A stretch of 64,000 nt of DNA, taken from the NCBI RefSeq assembly GCF_008704395.1, contig NZ_CP023695.1:6200001-6264000 (forward strand), given 5' to 3'. Position numbers and translations under genes: made by a program. Position 1 is the stretch's first letter. Each line of letters starts with the position of its first letter. The notes beneath the pieces are model-generated. The model searched no databases, was not told the DNA's origin, and saw nothing but the letters and a program-made list of their open reading frames with translations. Below are positions 1-7,956 of this stretch, one piece after another. This stretch comes from Streptomyces alboniger (GTDB lineage: Bacteria > Actinomycetota > Actinomycetes > Streptomycetales > Streptomycetaceae).

Positions 1-95
1 GATATCCCGACGATGAGCTGGAGCGGGCTGCGGGCCCACGGGCGGGTGGAGCGGATGAAGATGAGGCGCGTCTGCTTCAGGTAGTGCACCGTCAC
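1..95 (-). CDS. ABC-2 type transporter permease, N-terminal fragment
   Basis: The first 31 codons of a minus-strand gene that leaves the window. It begins with a GTG whose last two bases are the first two of the TGA stop of the ATP-binding gene (GTGA overlap), so the two should be translationally coupled. The visible N-terminus is short and basic (VHYLKQTRLIFIRSTRPWA), typical of the cytoplasmic lead-in of DrrB-like ABC-2 permeases before the first membrane helix. It presumably forms a half-size drug or metabolite exporter with the upstream ATPase. No transmembrane segment is visible yet, so the call rests mainly on gene context. Confidence 0.7.
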   Translation of the reverse strand, partial: MTVHYLKQTRLIFIRSTRPWARSPLQLIVGI

Positions 96-1063
96 TCTCC
101 CTGTTCGTCGGTGGAGTCGGCGTCCGTGTCGCGCAGACTGCGGCCCGTGAGGGTGAGGAACACGTCGTCCAGGGTCGGGCGGTGGGTCTGTACGGACATG
201 ACGGAGATCTGGTTCCGGTCGAGTTCCCGCAGGAGGCCGGGGAGGACCGAGCCACCGAGCGGCACCCGGAACCGTACGGTCGAGCCGTCGACGGTGATCT
301 CGCGGGCGCCCGGGAGGCGTTCCGCGGTCGCGGCCGTGCTCGACGGGTCGGAGGTCTCCAGGACGAGCAGATCACCGGAGACCTCGCTCTTGAGGCCGTC
401 GGGGGTGCCCTCGGTGATGATCCGCCCGCCGTCGATCACCAGGATGCGTTCGCAGAGGGCGTCCACCTCGTCGAGGTAGTGCGTGGTGAGGAACACCGTG
501 GTGGAGTGCAGATCGCGCAGCGACCTGATGTGGTCCCACAGGTTGCTGCGGCTCTGCGGGTCGAGGGCGGTGGACGGCTCGTCCAGGAAGACCAGTTGGG
601 GCCGGTGCAGCACGCCCATCACGATGTCGAGACGCCGCCGCTGGCCCCCGGAGAGGGTGGACACCGTCCGGGTCTCCATGCCCGTGAGGTCGTACTGGCC
701 GAGGAGTTCCTCGACCCGCAGGCGGGCCTGCCTGCGGTCGATGCCGTACAGCTGGGCCTGTGTCATCAGCTCCTCGCCGACGCGCTGGTCGCCTCCGGCG
801 CCGTTGCCCTGCCCCACGTATCCGATGCGGCGGCGCACTCCGGCGGGGTCGTCGAGCAGATCGCAGCCGGCGACCATCGCCACGCCCGAGGTGGGGCGCA
901 GCAGCGTGGAGAGCATCCGCAGCGTGGTGGACTTTCCCGCGCCATTGGGGCCGAGGAATCCGACCAGTTCGCCTTCCGCGACGTCGATGTCCACGCCCCG
1001 GACGGCCTCTACGGTGTTTTTTCGGCTGCGGAACGTTTTGGCAAGGTCTCGTACCTTGATCAT
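92..1063 (-). CDS. ABC transporter ATP-binding protein, DrrA/daunorubicin-resistance type
   Basis: A 323-residue cytoplasmic ATPase that would energise the adjacent ABC-2 permease to export a drug-like metabolite or lipid. Walker A is GPNGAGKST (residues 38-46). The signature LSGGQRRRLDI, Walker B (VFLDEPSTALD) and switch histidine (TTHYLDEVD) follow in order, and a C-terminal DrrA-type extension of about 90 residues ends the protein. I chose the ATG at 1063 (MIKVRDLAKTF) because a GAGG ribosome-binding site precedes it. An upstream start at 1144 would add 27 residues that do not look like the family. The gene is divergent from the thioesterase-like gene at 1372, with a large imperfect stem-loop in between. 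Confidence 0.9.
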   Translation of the reverse strand: MIKVRDLAKTFRSRKNTVEAVRGVDIDVAEGELVGFLGPNGAGKSTTLRMLSTLLRPTSGVAMVAGCDLLDDPAGVRRRIGYVGQGNGAGGDQRVGEELMTQAQLYGIDRRQARLRVEELLGQYDLTGMETRTVSTLSGGQRRRLDIVMGVLHRPQLVFLDEPSTALDPQSRSNLWDHIRSLRDLHSTTVFLTTHYLDEVDALCERILVIDGGRIITEGTPDGLKSEVSGDLLVLETSDPSSTAATAERLPGAREITVDGSTVRFRVPLGGSVLPGLLRELDRNQISVMSVQTHRPTLDDVFLTLTGRSLRDTDADSTDEQGE

Positions 1064-1146
1064 CGGCGGTGCCTCATCCGGTCTCGCATGATGCGCTGAG
1101 CGCAGGGAGAAAAGAATGTATTGCGCGCGGAATTCGGCGGACAACC

Positions 1147-1205
1147 CCTAGTCTCCCCTGCGGGACTCAACTGGGGTCAGGGGGTGGGGTGCAGGGGAGG
1201 CTAGG
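1147..1205 (-). repeat. Imperfect inverted repeat upstream of the ABC transporter gene
   Basis: Two 15-base arms (1147-1161 CCTAGTCTCCCCTGC and 1191-1205) are reverse complements with one mismatch, around a 29-base spacer. The structure lies about 85 bases upstream of the ABC ATPase start. It could be an operator or a folded leader. No transcription factor can be assigned from sequence. Confidence 0.45.
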
Positions 1206-1321
1206 TCGGGGCCCCGGTCGGCCGGTAGTGGCCGAAATTGGTCCTGAGCTGCCAGTATCTCCACCCGGACCTCAACCATAGGGTCCAGGTTGCCGGTTTC
1301 ACTCCGTCGTAATGTCGCGCT

Positions 1322-1352
1322 AATCGATGTATGCGACAAGTAAGTATCGATT
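1322..1352. promoter_or_regulatory. Candidate operator, AATCGAT...ATCGATT inverted repeat
   Basis: Perfect 7-base arms, AATCGAT (1322-1328) and ATCGATT (1346-1352), flank 17 bases just upstream of the ribosome-binding site of the thioesterase-like gene. The arms sit where a repressor would act on the plus-strand gene. Apart from this and the repeat at 1147-1205, I see no gene between 1064 and 1371. Confidence 0.35.
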
Positions 1353-1371
1353 CGAAAGGGGAAGGTCATTG

Positions 1372-1989
1372 GTGTCACATGTGTGTGCCGATCTGGATTT
1401 GATATGCATCCGGCATGCCTCGATCGCCGGCAAGTTCAGGCTGGCCGCCTTTCCGCACGGTGTCGAATCGACGTCCTCGTTCCTCTGTCTGGCGGAACTC
1501 CTGCTGCCGTCCGTCGAGATGCTGGTGTTCCAGCACTCCTACGCCTTCGACAGCAGCGCGCCCCCGCGGATCGGGGATCTCTCGGACCTGGCCGGCGACG
1601 CCTTCGAGACCCTCGCGGAGTGGACGGACCGGCCGTTGGCGCTCTTCGGGCACGGCAGGGGCGCCGACCTGGCGTACCGGGTGGCACGCAGGCTGGAGCG
1701 GGAGGCGGGGGTCGTCCCCGCGACCCTGTTCGTCTCGGGCGCCGTGGGTGCCGCGCGCAGCGAAGTCCGCGACAGCGGGCCGGAGTTACGGTGCCCGGTC
1801 GTGGCACTCACCGGCGAGAGGGACCGAAGGGCGCCGGTGTCGGCGGTGCGGAACTGGCGGCACCGCACCAGCGGAACCTTCGACCTGGAGGTGTTCCCGG
1901 GGGCTCGGGGCTACCTCGACATCAGCCGCCGGCAGGTCGCCAACCTCGTCCACGATCAGCTCCTCGTCACGGAGAACAAGGGAGCCTAG
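1372..1989 (+). CDS. Type II thioesterase-like protein lacking the catalytic serine and histidine
   Basis: A 205-residue alpha/beta-hydrolase of the type II thioesterase (GrsT/RifR) family, which normally removes stalled acyl groups from carrier proteins. The frame aligns with the family: the FPHG start strand, ALFGHGRGADLAYRVARRLE in place of the ALFGHSMGA... elbow, and the LTGERDRRAP acid loop. The nucleophile serine is glycine (residue 95) and the catalytic histidine position (GGHFFL in family members) reads GARGYL. It should therefore not be a working thioesterase. Start: GTG at 1372, six bases after AAAGGGGAAGG; an upstream ATG at 1327 has no such site. A TTA codon at 1786-1788 makes translation bldA-dependent. 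It precedes an adenylating ligase on the same strand. Confidence 0.75.
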   Translation: MSHVCADLDLICIRHASIAGKFRLAAFPHGVESTSSFLCLAELLLPSVEMLVFQHSYAFDSSAPPRIGDLSDLAGDAFETLAEWTDRPLALFGHGRGADLAYRVARRLEREAGVVPATLFVSGAVGAARSEVRDSGPELRCPVVALTGERDRRAPVSAVRNWRHRTSGTFDLEVFPGARGYLDISRRQVANLVHDQLLVTENKGA

Positions 1990-2178
1990 GGGGAGGTTAA
2001 GGGTTCCCGAGTGGGGGCATACTGCCTAACTTCCTTGGTGGGGCCCGTGTTACGCATCAGTAGCGGCACGGTTCCCTCACCGTCCCGGACGATGGACCGC
2101 CCTTGTGGACGGTCGCCTTCCCGGTCCGCGGCTCTGCGCACCGGTCATGTCCGAGCCCGAGGAAGGAACCTCCCGACA

Positions 2179-3624
2179 GTGACCTCGAAGATATTTGCCC
2201 ACGACTCGGTTCAAACCCTCTCCGCAACGGAGGAGGGAGCCCTGCGCATCGCCGACGCGCTCCGCGAGCGCGGTGTCGGCCCGGGCCAGCGCGTCCTGCT
2301 CAAGGCAGGCAACTCGGCGGGTTGGGTCGGGACGCTGCTGGGGCTCATGCACCTCGGCGCCTCCATCGTCCTCGTCGACCAGCAGGAGCACGCGGAGGAG
2401 ACCCGGCGCATCATCCGGCGCACCGGCGCCAAGGTCCTCCTCGTCGACGACGACGCGCCGATCGACGACGATCTGGACGCCATCCACCTCTACGAGATCC
2501 TGGTGGCCGCGGCGGGCCGCGAACTCACCGAACAGCGGCTGTCGTTCGACGAGTGGGGCGAGCGCCCCGACGGCCTGATCATGTGGACCTCGGGCTCGAC
2601 CGGTTCCCCCAAGGGCGTCGTCAAGTCGGGCGCCAAGTTCCTCACGAACCTGCGGCGCAACGCCGACCAGGTCGGGCATGTCGCGGACGACGTGCTGATG
2701 CCGCTGCTGCCCTTCTCCCACCAGTACGGGCTCTCCATGGTGCTGATCGCCTGGATCACCGGGTGCTCGCTGGTGATCGCGCCGTACAAGCGGCTTGACC
2801 GGGCCCTGCGGATGGCGGGCGAGACCGGGGTCACGGTGATCGACGCGACGCCCTCCAGCTACCGCAGCATGCTCAACCTGATCGGCCGCAAGCCCGTGCT
2901 GCGCGCCGACGTCGAGCAGGTGCGCATGTTCTGTGTCGGCGCCGCGCCCCTGGACGGGCCGCTCGTCGACCGGTACGTCGCGGAGTTCGGCCGCCCTCTG
3001 CTGGACAGCTACGGCAGCACCGAGCTGGGCAACATCGCCTTCGCCACCATCGAGAACCCGGTCGCCTGCGGCCGGACGATGGAGGGCATCCGCCTGCGGG
3101 TGGTCGACGAGGACGGCCGCGAGGTGGCGCCGGGCGTGGCGGGCGAGATCGAGGTGGACACCCCGGACGGCATGGAGGGCCACCTCGACGAGGACGGAGC
3201 CCTGATCCCCGCGCCCGACGGCTGGCAGCGCACCGGCGACCTCGGCCAGCTGGACGAGCACGGCAACGTGTACCCGCTCGGCCGCAAGTTCGCCGTGCAC
3301 CGGATGGGTTACACGCTCTATCCGGAGCTGATCGAACGCAAGGTGGCCGCTCTGGACTGCTCCGCCAGGATCGTCCCGCTGCCCGACGAGCGCCGCGGGT
3401 CGCGACTGGTGTTCTTCGTCGAGGACGAGCGGGGGCAGACGGCCGCGTACTGGCGCGACCGGCTCTGTGACATGCTTGCTCCCTTTGAGCACCCCGACCG
3501 GGTCGTCGTCCTGGACCGGTTCCCGCTCAACCGCAACGGCAAGCCGGACAAGCGGCAGTTGGAGCGGCTCGCGCGGGAATCGCAGGCCGGGCCCGGTGAT
3601 TCCCCCGGAGGAAACACTCAGTGA
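2179..3624 (+). CDS. AMP-dependent synthetase/ligase (acyl-CoA synthetase or free-standing adenylation enzyme)
   Basis: A 481-residue member of the ANL superfamily, which activates a carboxylate with ATP and passes it to CoA or a carrier thiol. Visible core motifs in order: MWTSGSTGSPKG (about residues 135-146, P-loop), the histidine motif LLPFSHQYG, DSYGSTELG, RTGDLG and the C-terminal lysine motif NRNGKPDKRQL. The protein is somewhat short for the family. Start: GTG at 2179 preceded by GGAAGGA; longer readings upstream look non-coding. The stop overlaps the start of the nitrilase-family gene (GTGA), so the two form one translational unit. There is no carrier protein in view. Substrate cannot be told from sequence. 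Confidence 0.88.
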   Translation: MTSKIFAHDSVQTLSATEEGALRIADALRERGVGPGQRVLLKAGNSAGWVGTLLGLMHLGASIVLVDQQEHAEETRRIIRRTGAKVLLVDDDAPIDDDLDAIHLYEILVAAAGRELTEQRLSFDEWGERPDGLIMWTSGSTGSPKGVVKSGAKFLTNLRRNADQVGHVADDVLMPLLPFSHQYGLSMVLIAWITGCSLVIAPYKRLDRALRMAGETGVTVIDATPSSYRSMLNLIGRKPVLRADVEQVRMFCVGAAPLDGPLVDRYVAEFGRPLLDSYGSTELGNIAFATIENPVACGRTMEGIRLRVVDEDGREVAPGVAGEIEVDTPDGMEGHLDEDGALIPAPDGWQRTGDLGQLDEHGNVYPLGRKFAVHRMGYTLYPELIERKVAALDCSARIVPLPDERRGSRLVFFVEDERGQTAAYWRDRLCDMLAPFEHPDRVVVLDRFPLNRNGKPDKRQLERLARESQAGPGDSPGGNTQ

Positions 3625-4406
3625 GGATCGCTTGTCTACAGGCGGCTTGCGGCGCGACCGATGTGCGTCAGCTTCTGGAGAAGCTGCGGACAGCGGCGCG
3701 CCGCGCTGCCGATGAGGGGGCCGAGCTGCTCGTCACCCCCGAGATCTCGATCGGCGGCTACCCCCTTCAGGCAGGCAATCTCGCCCAGGCCGCGGGTCCC
3801 GTGGACGGAGAGCGGTGCGCGGAGGTCTCCGCCATCGCCCGGGAGTTCGGCATCGGCATCGTCCACGGCTGGCCGGAGACGGACGGCCCCGCCCTGTACA
3901 ACTCCGCGCGCCTCGTCGAGCCCGGGGGCGAGACGCTCGCGGTCTACCGCAAGGCGCATCTGTACGGGCGGGCCGAGCGGGCCCGCTTCACCCCCGGGGA
4001 GCAAGGGGTGGTGCAGGCGTCCTTCGGCGGACTGACGCTGGGCATGCTGATCTGCTACGACGTGGAGTTCCCGGAGGCGGTACGGGCGCACGCGCTGGCC
4101 GGCACCGATCTGCTGGTCGTGCCCACCGGACTGATGCGGCCCTGGGATTTCGTGGCCCGCACGCTGGTGCCGGCCCGCGCCTTCGAGAGCCAGCTCTACA
4201 TCGCGTACGCGAACTGGACCGGGGACAACGGCGGTCTCAGTTTCTGCGGCCACACCACGATCGCGGCACCGGACGGCACGACGCACGCCGTCACCGGGGA
4301 CGGCGAGGATCTGATCGTGGCCGACATCGACCCGCTCGTCCTCAAGCGCGCCCGCGCCTCCACGACGTATCTGCGCGACCGGCGCCCGGAGCTGTACACG
4401 ACATGA
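3621..4406 (+). CDS. Carbon-nitrogen hydrolase (nitrilase/amidase superfamily)
   Basis: A 261-residue cytoplasmic enzyme predicted to hydrolyse an amide C-N bond. The Glu-Lys-Cys triad is visible: glutamate in TPEISIGGY (about residue 40), lysine in YRKAHLYG (about 115), and cysteine in LICYDVEFPEA (about 148). Length matches branch members that act on omega-amides or small aliphatic amides. It starts with GTG overlapping the ligase stop, so it is coupled to that gene. A ligase and an amidase side by side suggest making and trimming an amide in the same small pathway. A strong hairpin follows at 4433. Confidence 0.88.
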   Translation: MRIACLQAACGATDVRQLLEKLRTAARRAADEGAELLVTPEISIGGYPLQAGNLAQAAGPVDGERCAEVSAIAREFGIGIVHGWPETDGPALYNSARLVEPGGETLAVYRKAHLYGRAERARFTPGEQGVVQASFGGLTLGMLICYDVEFPEAVRAHALAGTDLLVVPTGLMRPWDFVARTLVPARAFESQLYIAYANWTGDNGGLSFCGHTTIAAPDGTTHAVTGDGEDLIVADIDPLVLKRARASTTYLRDRRPELYTT

Positions 4407-4432
4407 CATGACGTGACGAGGAGCCGGAACGT

Positions 4433-4475
4433 GACGAGGGGCCCGGAGACAGTGACTGTCTCCGGGCCCCTCGTC
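4433..4475. terminator. Strong bidirectional hairpin terminator
   Basis: A 20-base stem beginning GACGAGGGGCCCGGAGACAG (4433-4452), with its reverse complement ending at 4475 and a three-base loop. It separates the nitrilase-family gene (plus strand) from the membrane-protein gene (minus strand), which converge here. Confidence 0.85.
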
Positions 4476-4504
4476 GTGCGCCGTGCCGTCGCGGCGGGCG
4501 GCCG

Positions 4505-5005
4505 TCAGATGCGCGGCCGCTCGAAGCGCCGCGGCTTCTCGGGGGCGAAGGGAACCCCCGTGGACAGCCCGCGGGCGCCGACGACCAGCGCCTCGCCCAG
4601 GAATCCGACGCCGATGGAGAGGTTGATCGGCCGGGCCTCCGCCTGCATGCCCATGTGCACCGCGAGGAAGCCGAAGGCGGCCATGATCAGCAGCGACCCG
4701 ATGATCACGAGGAACGTCTTGCCGGTGTAACGCTGGTAGAGGATCCCTTCCTTGGGATAGACCTGGATGGTGGCGCCACGCACCGCGCCGAGCCCGACAC
4801 CGAGCACCGAACCGGCGATGACCCAGCCGATGTCCGTACCGGTCAGTCCCTTCACCTCGGTCAGCGCCCATATCCCGAGGCCGGTGAGGACCAGCGGTGG
4901 CGCGAAGAGGTCCCGGGCGTTGAGCGGTTCACCCATCAGGCGCTTGATCACCACTGCGACCGCGCCTACGGCGATGATCGTTACGAGCATCCACGTGTCC
5001 ACCAC
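4505..5005 (-). CDS. Small integral membrane protein, DUF1453/CcdC-like
   Basis: A 166-residue protein with about five hydrophobic segments, starting MVDTWMLVTIIAVGAVAVVI, with a basic loop around KRLMGEPLNARDLF and a basic hydrophilic tail. The layout (N-out helix, a paired R/K-rich loop, VYPKEGILYQRYTGK between helices) resembles DUF1453/CcdC-type membrane proteins, whose biochemical role is unknown. It is divergent from the TetR gene at 5085 with only 79 bases between them, and an inverted repeat lies in that gap. It is a likely target of that regulator. Confidence 0.65.
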   Translation of the reverse strand: MVDTWMLVTIIAVGAVAVVIKRLMGEPLNARDLFAPPLVLTGLGIWALTEVKGLTGTDIGWVIAGSVLGVGLGAVRGATIQVYPKEGILYQRYTGKTFLVIIGSLLIMAAFGFLAVHMGMQAEARPINLSIGVGFLGEALVVGARGLSTGVPFAPEKPRRFERPRI

Positions 5006-5056
5006 TGCACCCCTTTGTTCCTGGCCTGTCCGTGCCCCAGCAGGGCGCCAAATTAA

Positions 5057-5076
5057 TTTAGCAAGCCCGTGCTATA
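5057..5076. promoter_or_regulatory. Candidate TetR operator in the divergent intergenic region
   Basis: Near-perfect arms TTTAGCA (5057-5063) and TGCTATA (5070-5076) around AGCCCG, ending eight bases before the TetR start codon. The location between divergent regulator and membrane-protein genes is typical of an autoregulatory TetR site. The surrounding AT-rich patch (AATTAATTTA) stands out in this GC-rich DNA. Confidence 0.55.
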
Positions 5077-5084
5077 ACAGCAAC

Positions 5085-5711
5085 ATGCCAAGAGTCGTCG
5101 TAGCCGAAACCCGGCGCCAGGATGTCGCCCGAGCCGTTCTCCGCATCGTGGGCAGGGAGGGCCTCGAAAGCGCCTCCCTGCGGAACGTCGCCCAGGAGGC
5201 CGGGCTCGCCATCGGTTCCGTGCGGCACTACTTCGCCAGCCACACCGAGCTGATGATCTTCACCATGGAAGAGCTGCGGCGCCGCATCGACGGCCGCGTC
5301 CGCAGCCACGCCGAGCAGCTCCTCGACCCGGACGCGGGCATCGACCGCCGCACCCGCACCGAGGAGATGTTCGCCGAGTTCCTTCCCCTCGACGAGACGC
5401 GCCGCGAGGAGGCGGTGGTCTGGCTGGCGTTCGTCACCGCCGCCCGCACCCGCCCGGAGTTCCGGCCCTGCGCGCGCCGGATGCACGAGGAGGCGCGCGA
5501 GCTGATCGGACGGGTCCTGCTGGAGGCCCAGCGCTCCGGCGGCATCCCCGGCGACCTCGACATCGCGCTGGAGACCCAGCGGCTGGCCGCCCTCCTGGAC
5601 GGCCTCACCCTCGGCGGGGTGCTCCACCCCGATCTGATGCCGCCCGACGACGCGCGCGCGATCCTTCACCGGCACCTGCGTGCCCTGGCCCCCGGCCAGG
5701 AGCCCGCGTGA
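5085..5711 (+). CDS. TetR/AcrR family transcriptional regulator
   Basis: A 208-residue repressor-type protein. The N-terminal helix-turn-helix is clear: ETRRQDVARAVLRIVGREGL, then ASLRNVAQEAGLAIGSVRHYF (about residues 30-50). A helical ligand/dimer domain fills the rest, with a hydrophobic C-terminal helix LAALLDGLTLGGVL. The ATG at 5085 (MPRVVVAETRRQD) is the family-like start; it has a weak ribosome-binding site, so expression is probably low. It likely represses itself and the divergent membrane protein through the repeat at 5057. Confidence 0.9.
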   Translation: MPRVVVAETRRQDVARAVLRIVGREGLESASLRNVAQEAGLAIGSVRHYFASHTELMIFTMEELRRRIDGRVRSHAEQLLDPDAGIDRRTRTEEMFAEFLPLDETRREEAVVWLAFVTAARTRPEFRPCARRMHEEARELIGRVLLEAQRSGGIPGDLDIALETQRLAALLDGLTLGGVLHPDLMPPDDARAILHRHLRALAPGQEPA

Positions 5712-5733
5712 GCCCAGGTCAGGGCCGCCCCGG

Positions 5734-5747
5734 GCCGAGGCCTCGGC
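5734..5747. terminator. Perfect GC-rich palindrome after the TetR gene
   Basis: GCCGAGGCCTCGGC is a perfect 14-base palindrome 22 bases after the TetR stop, inside a GC-rich stretch followed by TTT. It could act as a weak terminator. No other structure stands out between 5712 and 5840. Confidence 0.4.
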
Positions 5748-5840
5748 TTTACCTCCGAATGATTGTCCCGCTCACTCCGGCCAGGTAGGAAGGACGGGAA
5801 CCGAACTTTTTGATCTTGAGCATGGGCGGGGGAAAGCGGC

Positions 5841-5936
5841 GTGAAGCTCACCGCGGGCGGACGAGGGCTCGCCGCCGCTCTCGTCCAGTCGCTCGGCGGG
5901 GAGCGGATGCGCGCGGGGGAGCCCGTCGATGCCTGA
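5841..5936 (+). CDS. Possible 31-residue leader peptide overlapping the TauE-type permease gene
   Basis: A GTG-initiated frame (VKLTAGGRGLAAALVQSLGG...) preceded by GGGGGAAAG with suitable spacing. It ends with a TGA whose reading frame spans the ATG of the next gene, so ribosomes finishing it would be placed at the permease start. It could be a coupling leader. The peptide has no recognisable domain, and chance occurrence is possible in DNA this GC-rich. Confidence 0.3.
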   Translation: MKLTAGGRGLAAALVQSLGGERMRAGEPVDA

Positions 5937-6669
5937 ACTGTCCGTCCTGCTCCTCGCGTCCGCCGCGGTGTTCCTCGGCGCGCTGGTCCAGGGCAGCCTG
6001 GGAGTGGGCCTCGCCCTGGTGTCGGCGCCGGTGGTGCAGATCGCCGCGCCGAGTCTCATGCCGGGGTCGCTGCTCCTGGTCGCCGCCGTCCTGGCCGCGC
6101 TCGGGGCGGTCAGGGAGATCTCCCACACCGACTGGTACGGCGTGTCCTGGGCGATGGGCGGGCGGATCGTGGGCACGGCAGCGGCCTCGTACGTCGTTCT
6201 CGTGGTCTCGGTGCCGACGCTCGACCTGCTCTCGGCGGGCATCACCCTGGGCGTCGTCTCGCTGCTCGCCTTCGACCCGGCCAGACTGCCGAAGAACCGG
6301 GGCACGCTGATCGCCTCCGGAGCCGTGGCGGGCCTCACGGGGACGACGTCGTCCATCGGCGGCCCGTTCATCGCGCTCGTCTACCACCGGGAGCCGGGGC
6401 CCACGGTCCGCGGCACGCTCAGCGTCTTCTACATGGCGGGGACGCTGCTCTCGCTCGGCTCCCTCACGGTCGTGGGCCGACTGCCGGTCCGCCAACTGGG
6501 CTTCGGCGCCCTGCTGCTGCCCGCGGTGGTGGCCGGGTTCGCGCTGTCGGGGCCGATCCGGCGACGGGTGGACGGCGGGGGCCGGACGCGCGGCGCGGTG
6601 CTCGTCCTCGCGGTGGTCGCGGCGCTCGTCCTCCTCGTCCGAGGGCTGGCGGCGATCGTCACGGGATGA
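5929..6669 (+). CDS. Sulfite exporter TauE/SafE family permease
   Basis: A 246-residue polytopic membrane protein with about eight hydrophobic segments in two repeated halves. The first half carries FLGALVQGSLGVGLALVSAP and the second GAVAGLTGTTSSIGGPFIAL, the paired G-rich motifs typical of TauE/SafE/YfcA transporters. The family moves sulfite, sulfoacetate or related organic anions; substrate here is unknown. It stands alone between the TetR gene and dcsI and nothing visible links it to D-cycloserine. The start follows MPELSVLLLASAAVFLGAL. Confidence 0.85.
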   Translation: MPELSVLLLASAAVFLGALVQGSLGVGLALVSAPVVQIAAPSLMPGSLLLVAAVLAALGAVREISHTDWYGVSWAMGGRIVGTAAASYVVLVVSVPTLDLLSAGITLGVVSLLAFDPARLPKNRGTLIASGAVAGLTGTTSSIGGPFIALVYHREPGPTVRGTLSVFYMAGTLLSLGSLTVVGRLPVRQLGFGALLLPAVVAGFALSGPIRRRVDGGGRTRGAVLVLAVVAALVLLVRGLAAIVTG

Positions 6670-6737
6670 GAGGGGCTGGGCCACGGCCACACCGCGGCCG
6701 GAGAACGCGTACCGCGCCCATCACGCCGGGCCCCATC

Positions 6738-6757
6738 GCCCGGTCGTACGACCGGGC
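6738..6757. promoter_or_regulatory. Perfect 20-base palindrome between the TauE-type gene and dcsI
   Basis: GCCCGGTCGTACGACCGGGC reads the same on both strands. It lies 69 bases after the permease stop and 113 bases before the dcsI start. It could be the permease terminator (no T tract) or an operator for dcsI. The rest of 6670-6869 holds only the dcsI leader with AGGAGGG at 6821. Confidence 0.45.
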
Positions 6758-6869
6758 CGGGCTGCTCGTCACCGGCTGATCGGCACCACGCCCTCGGGGA
6801 CGGTCTCCTGACCATCCCTCAGGAGGGAAGGGATTCGGGTGCGCGATGATCGTGAGGCAGAATTCCCGC

Positions 6870-7907
6870 ATGCGCGTTGTGATCTTGTGTGGTGGAGAAA
6901 GCCCCGAGCGGGACGTTTCACTGGCCTCGGGCCGGTCGGTCGCGCGAGCGCTGCTGGAGCGGGACCACGAAGTGATGCTGGTCGATCCCGCCGCGGTGGA
7001 GCCGGTCCTTGCGGGGCCGCTGAGGCCCGGGGACGTACTCGACGCGGGCGTCGTCGCGAAGGAACCGCCCGCGCTGGCCGAGCGCGAGCAATGGCGGCGG
7101 CGCATGTACGCGGCCCTGACGGGCGGTCCGGTGCTGGAACTGCTGCGCGATGCCGAGGTCGTGTTCCTGGCGCTGCACGGCGGCTGGGGCGAGGACGGCC
7201 ATGTGCAGGCACTGCTGGAGATGGCGGGTATCCGCTTCACCGGCGCCGGCAGCGGGGCGTGCGCCGCGGCGTGGCACAAGGGGCGCGGGCAGGCCGTGCT
7301 CGGTGCGGCCGGACTGCCAGTGGCCGAGCGGCATCTGTGGAAGCCCGAGGACGGCGCCGTGCCGGAAGCCGTGGAGCGTCTGGTGGCTACGGGGCCGGTG
7401 GTGGTGAAGCCCGTGGCGGACGGGTCGAGCGTGTCGGTGTACCGGGTCGACTCGCTGGCGCAATTCGGACACGTAGCCGCCGAGGTGCGCTCCAGCGGCG
7501 TCGAGCTGCTGGTGGAGCCCTTCTTGCCGGGACGCGAGTTCACCGTGGCCGTGGTCGGTGACCAGGTGCTTCCCGTGGTCGAGATCGAGCTGACGACCCC
7601 CCTGTTCGACTACGCCGCCAAGTACCAGCCCGGAGCCGTGAGCGAGGTGTGCCCCGCCCGCGTCCAGCCGGACTTCGCTTCCCGGTTGCAGGATCTCGCT
7701 CACCGGGCGCATCGCGCACTCGGGTTCGACGACAACGCGTACTCGCGCACCGACTTCCGCTGCGACAGCAGGGGCGAGCCGATGTGCCTGGAGGTGAACG
7801 CCCTGCCGGGCCTGACCGCCACGAGCCTGTTGCCGCTCGCGGCGAGCGGTGCCGGCTGGACCTACCCCGAGCTGATCCAGCGCCTCATCGGGCTCGCCAC
7901 GCGCTGA
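6870..7907 (+). CDS. dcsI: D-alanine-D-alanine ligase, D-cycloserine self-resistance (DcsI)
   Basis: A 345-residue ATP-grasp ligase that joins two D-Ala for peptidoglycan. As a second copy beside D-cycloserine genes it would provide a tolerant target enzyme. Family features: N-terminal VVILCGGESPERDVSLASGR, the mid-protein FLALHGGWGEDGHVQALLEM, ATP-binding lysine region PVVVKPVADGSSVSVYRV, EPFLPGREFTVAVVG, and metal-binding end DFRCDSRGEPMCLEVNALPG. I chose ATG 6870 because MRVVIL matches the family N-terminus and GAGG precedes it; ATG 6846 or GTG 6852 are alternatives. It is on the plus strand and converges with dcsJ, sharing a strong terminator. Confidence 0.9.
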   Translation: MRVVILCGGESPERDVSLASGRSVARALLERDHEVMLVDPAAVEPVLAGPLRPGDVLDAGVVAKEPPALAEREQWRRRMYAALTGGPVLELLRDAEVVFLALHGGWGEDGHVQALLEMAGIRFTGAGSGACAAAWHKGRGQAVLGAAGLPVAERHLWKPEDGAVPEAVERLVATGPVVVKPVADGSSVSVYRVDSLAQFGHVAAEVRSSGVELLVEPFLPGREFTVAVVGDQVLPVVEIELTTPLFDYAAKYQPGAVSEVCPARVQPDFASRLQDLAHRAHRALGFDDNAYSRTDFRCDSRGEPMCLEVNALPGLTATSLLPLAASGAGWTYPELIQRLIGLATR

Positions 7908-7911
7908 CCGT

Positions 7912-7950
7912 CGGCGCCGCCCGCCGACGTCGGTGCGGCGGGCGGCGCCG
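7912..7950. terminator. Bidirectional terminator between dcsI and dcsJ
   Basis: Perfect 15-base arms, CGGCGCCGCCCGCCG (7912-7926) and its reverse complement (7936-7950), around a nine-base loop. It lies exactly between the two convergent stop codons, so it can serve both transcripts. Confidence 0.9.
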
Positions 7951-7956
7951 GGGGAG

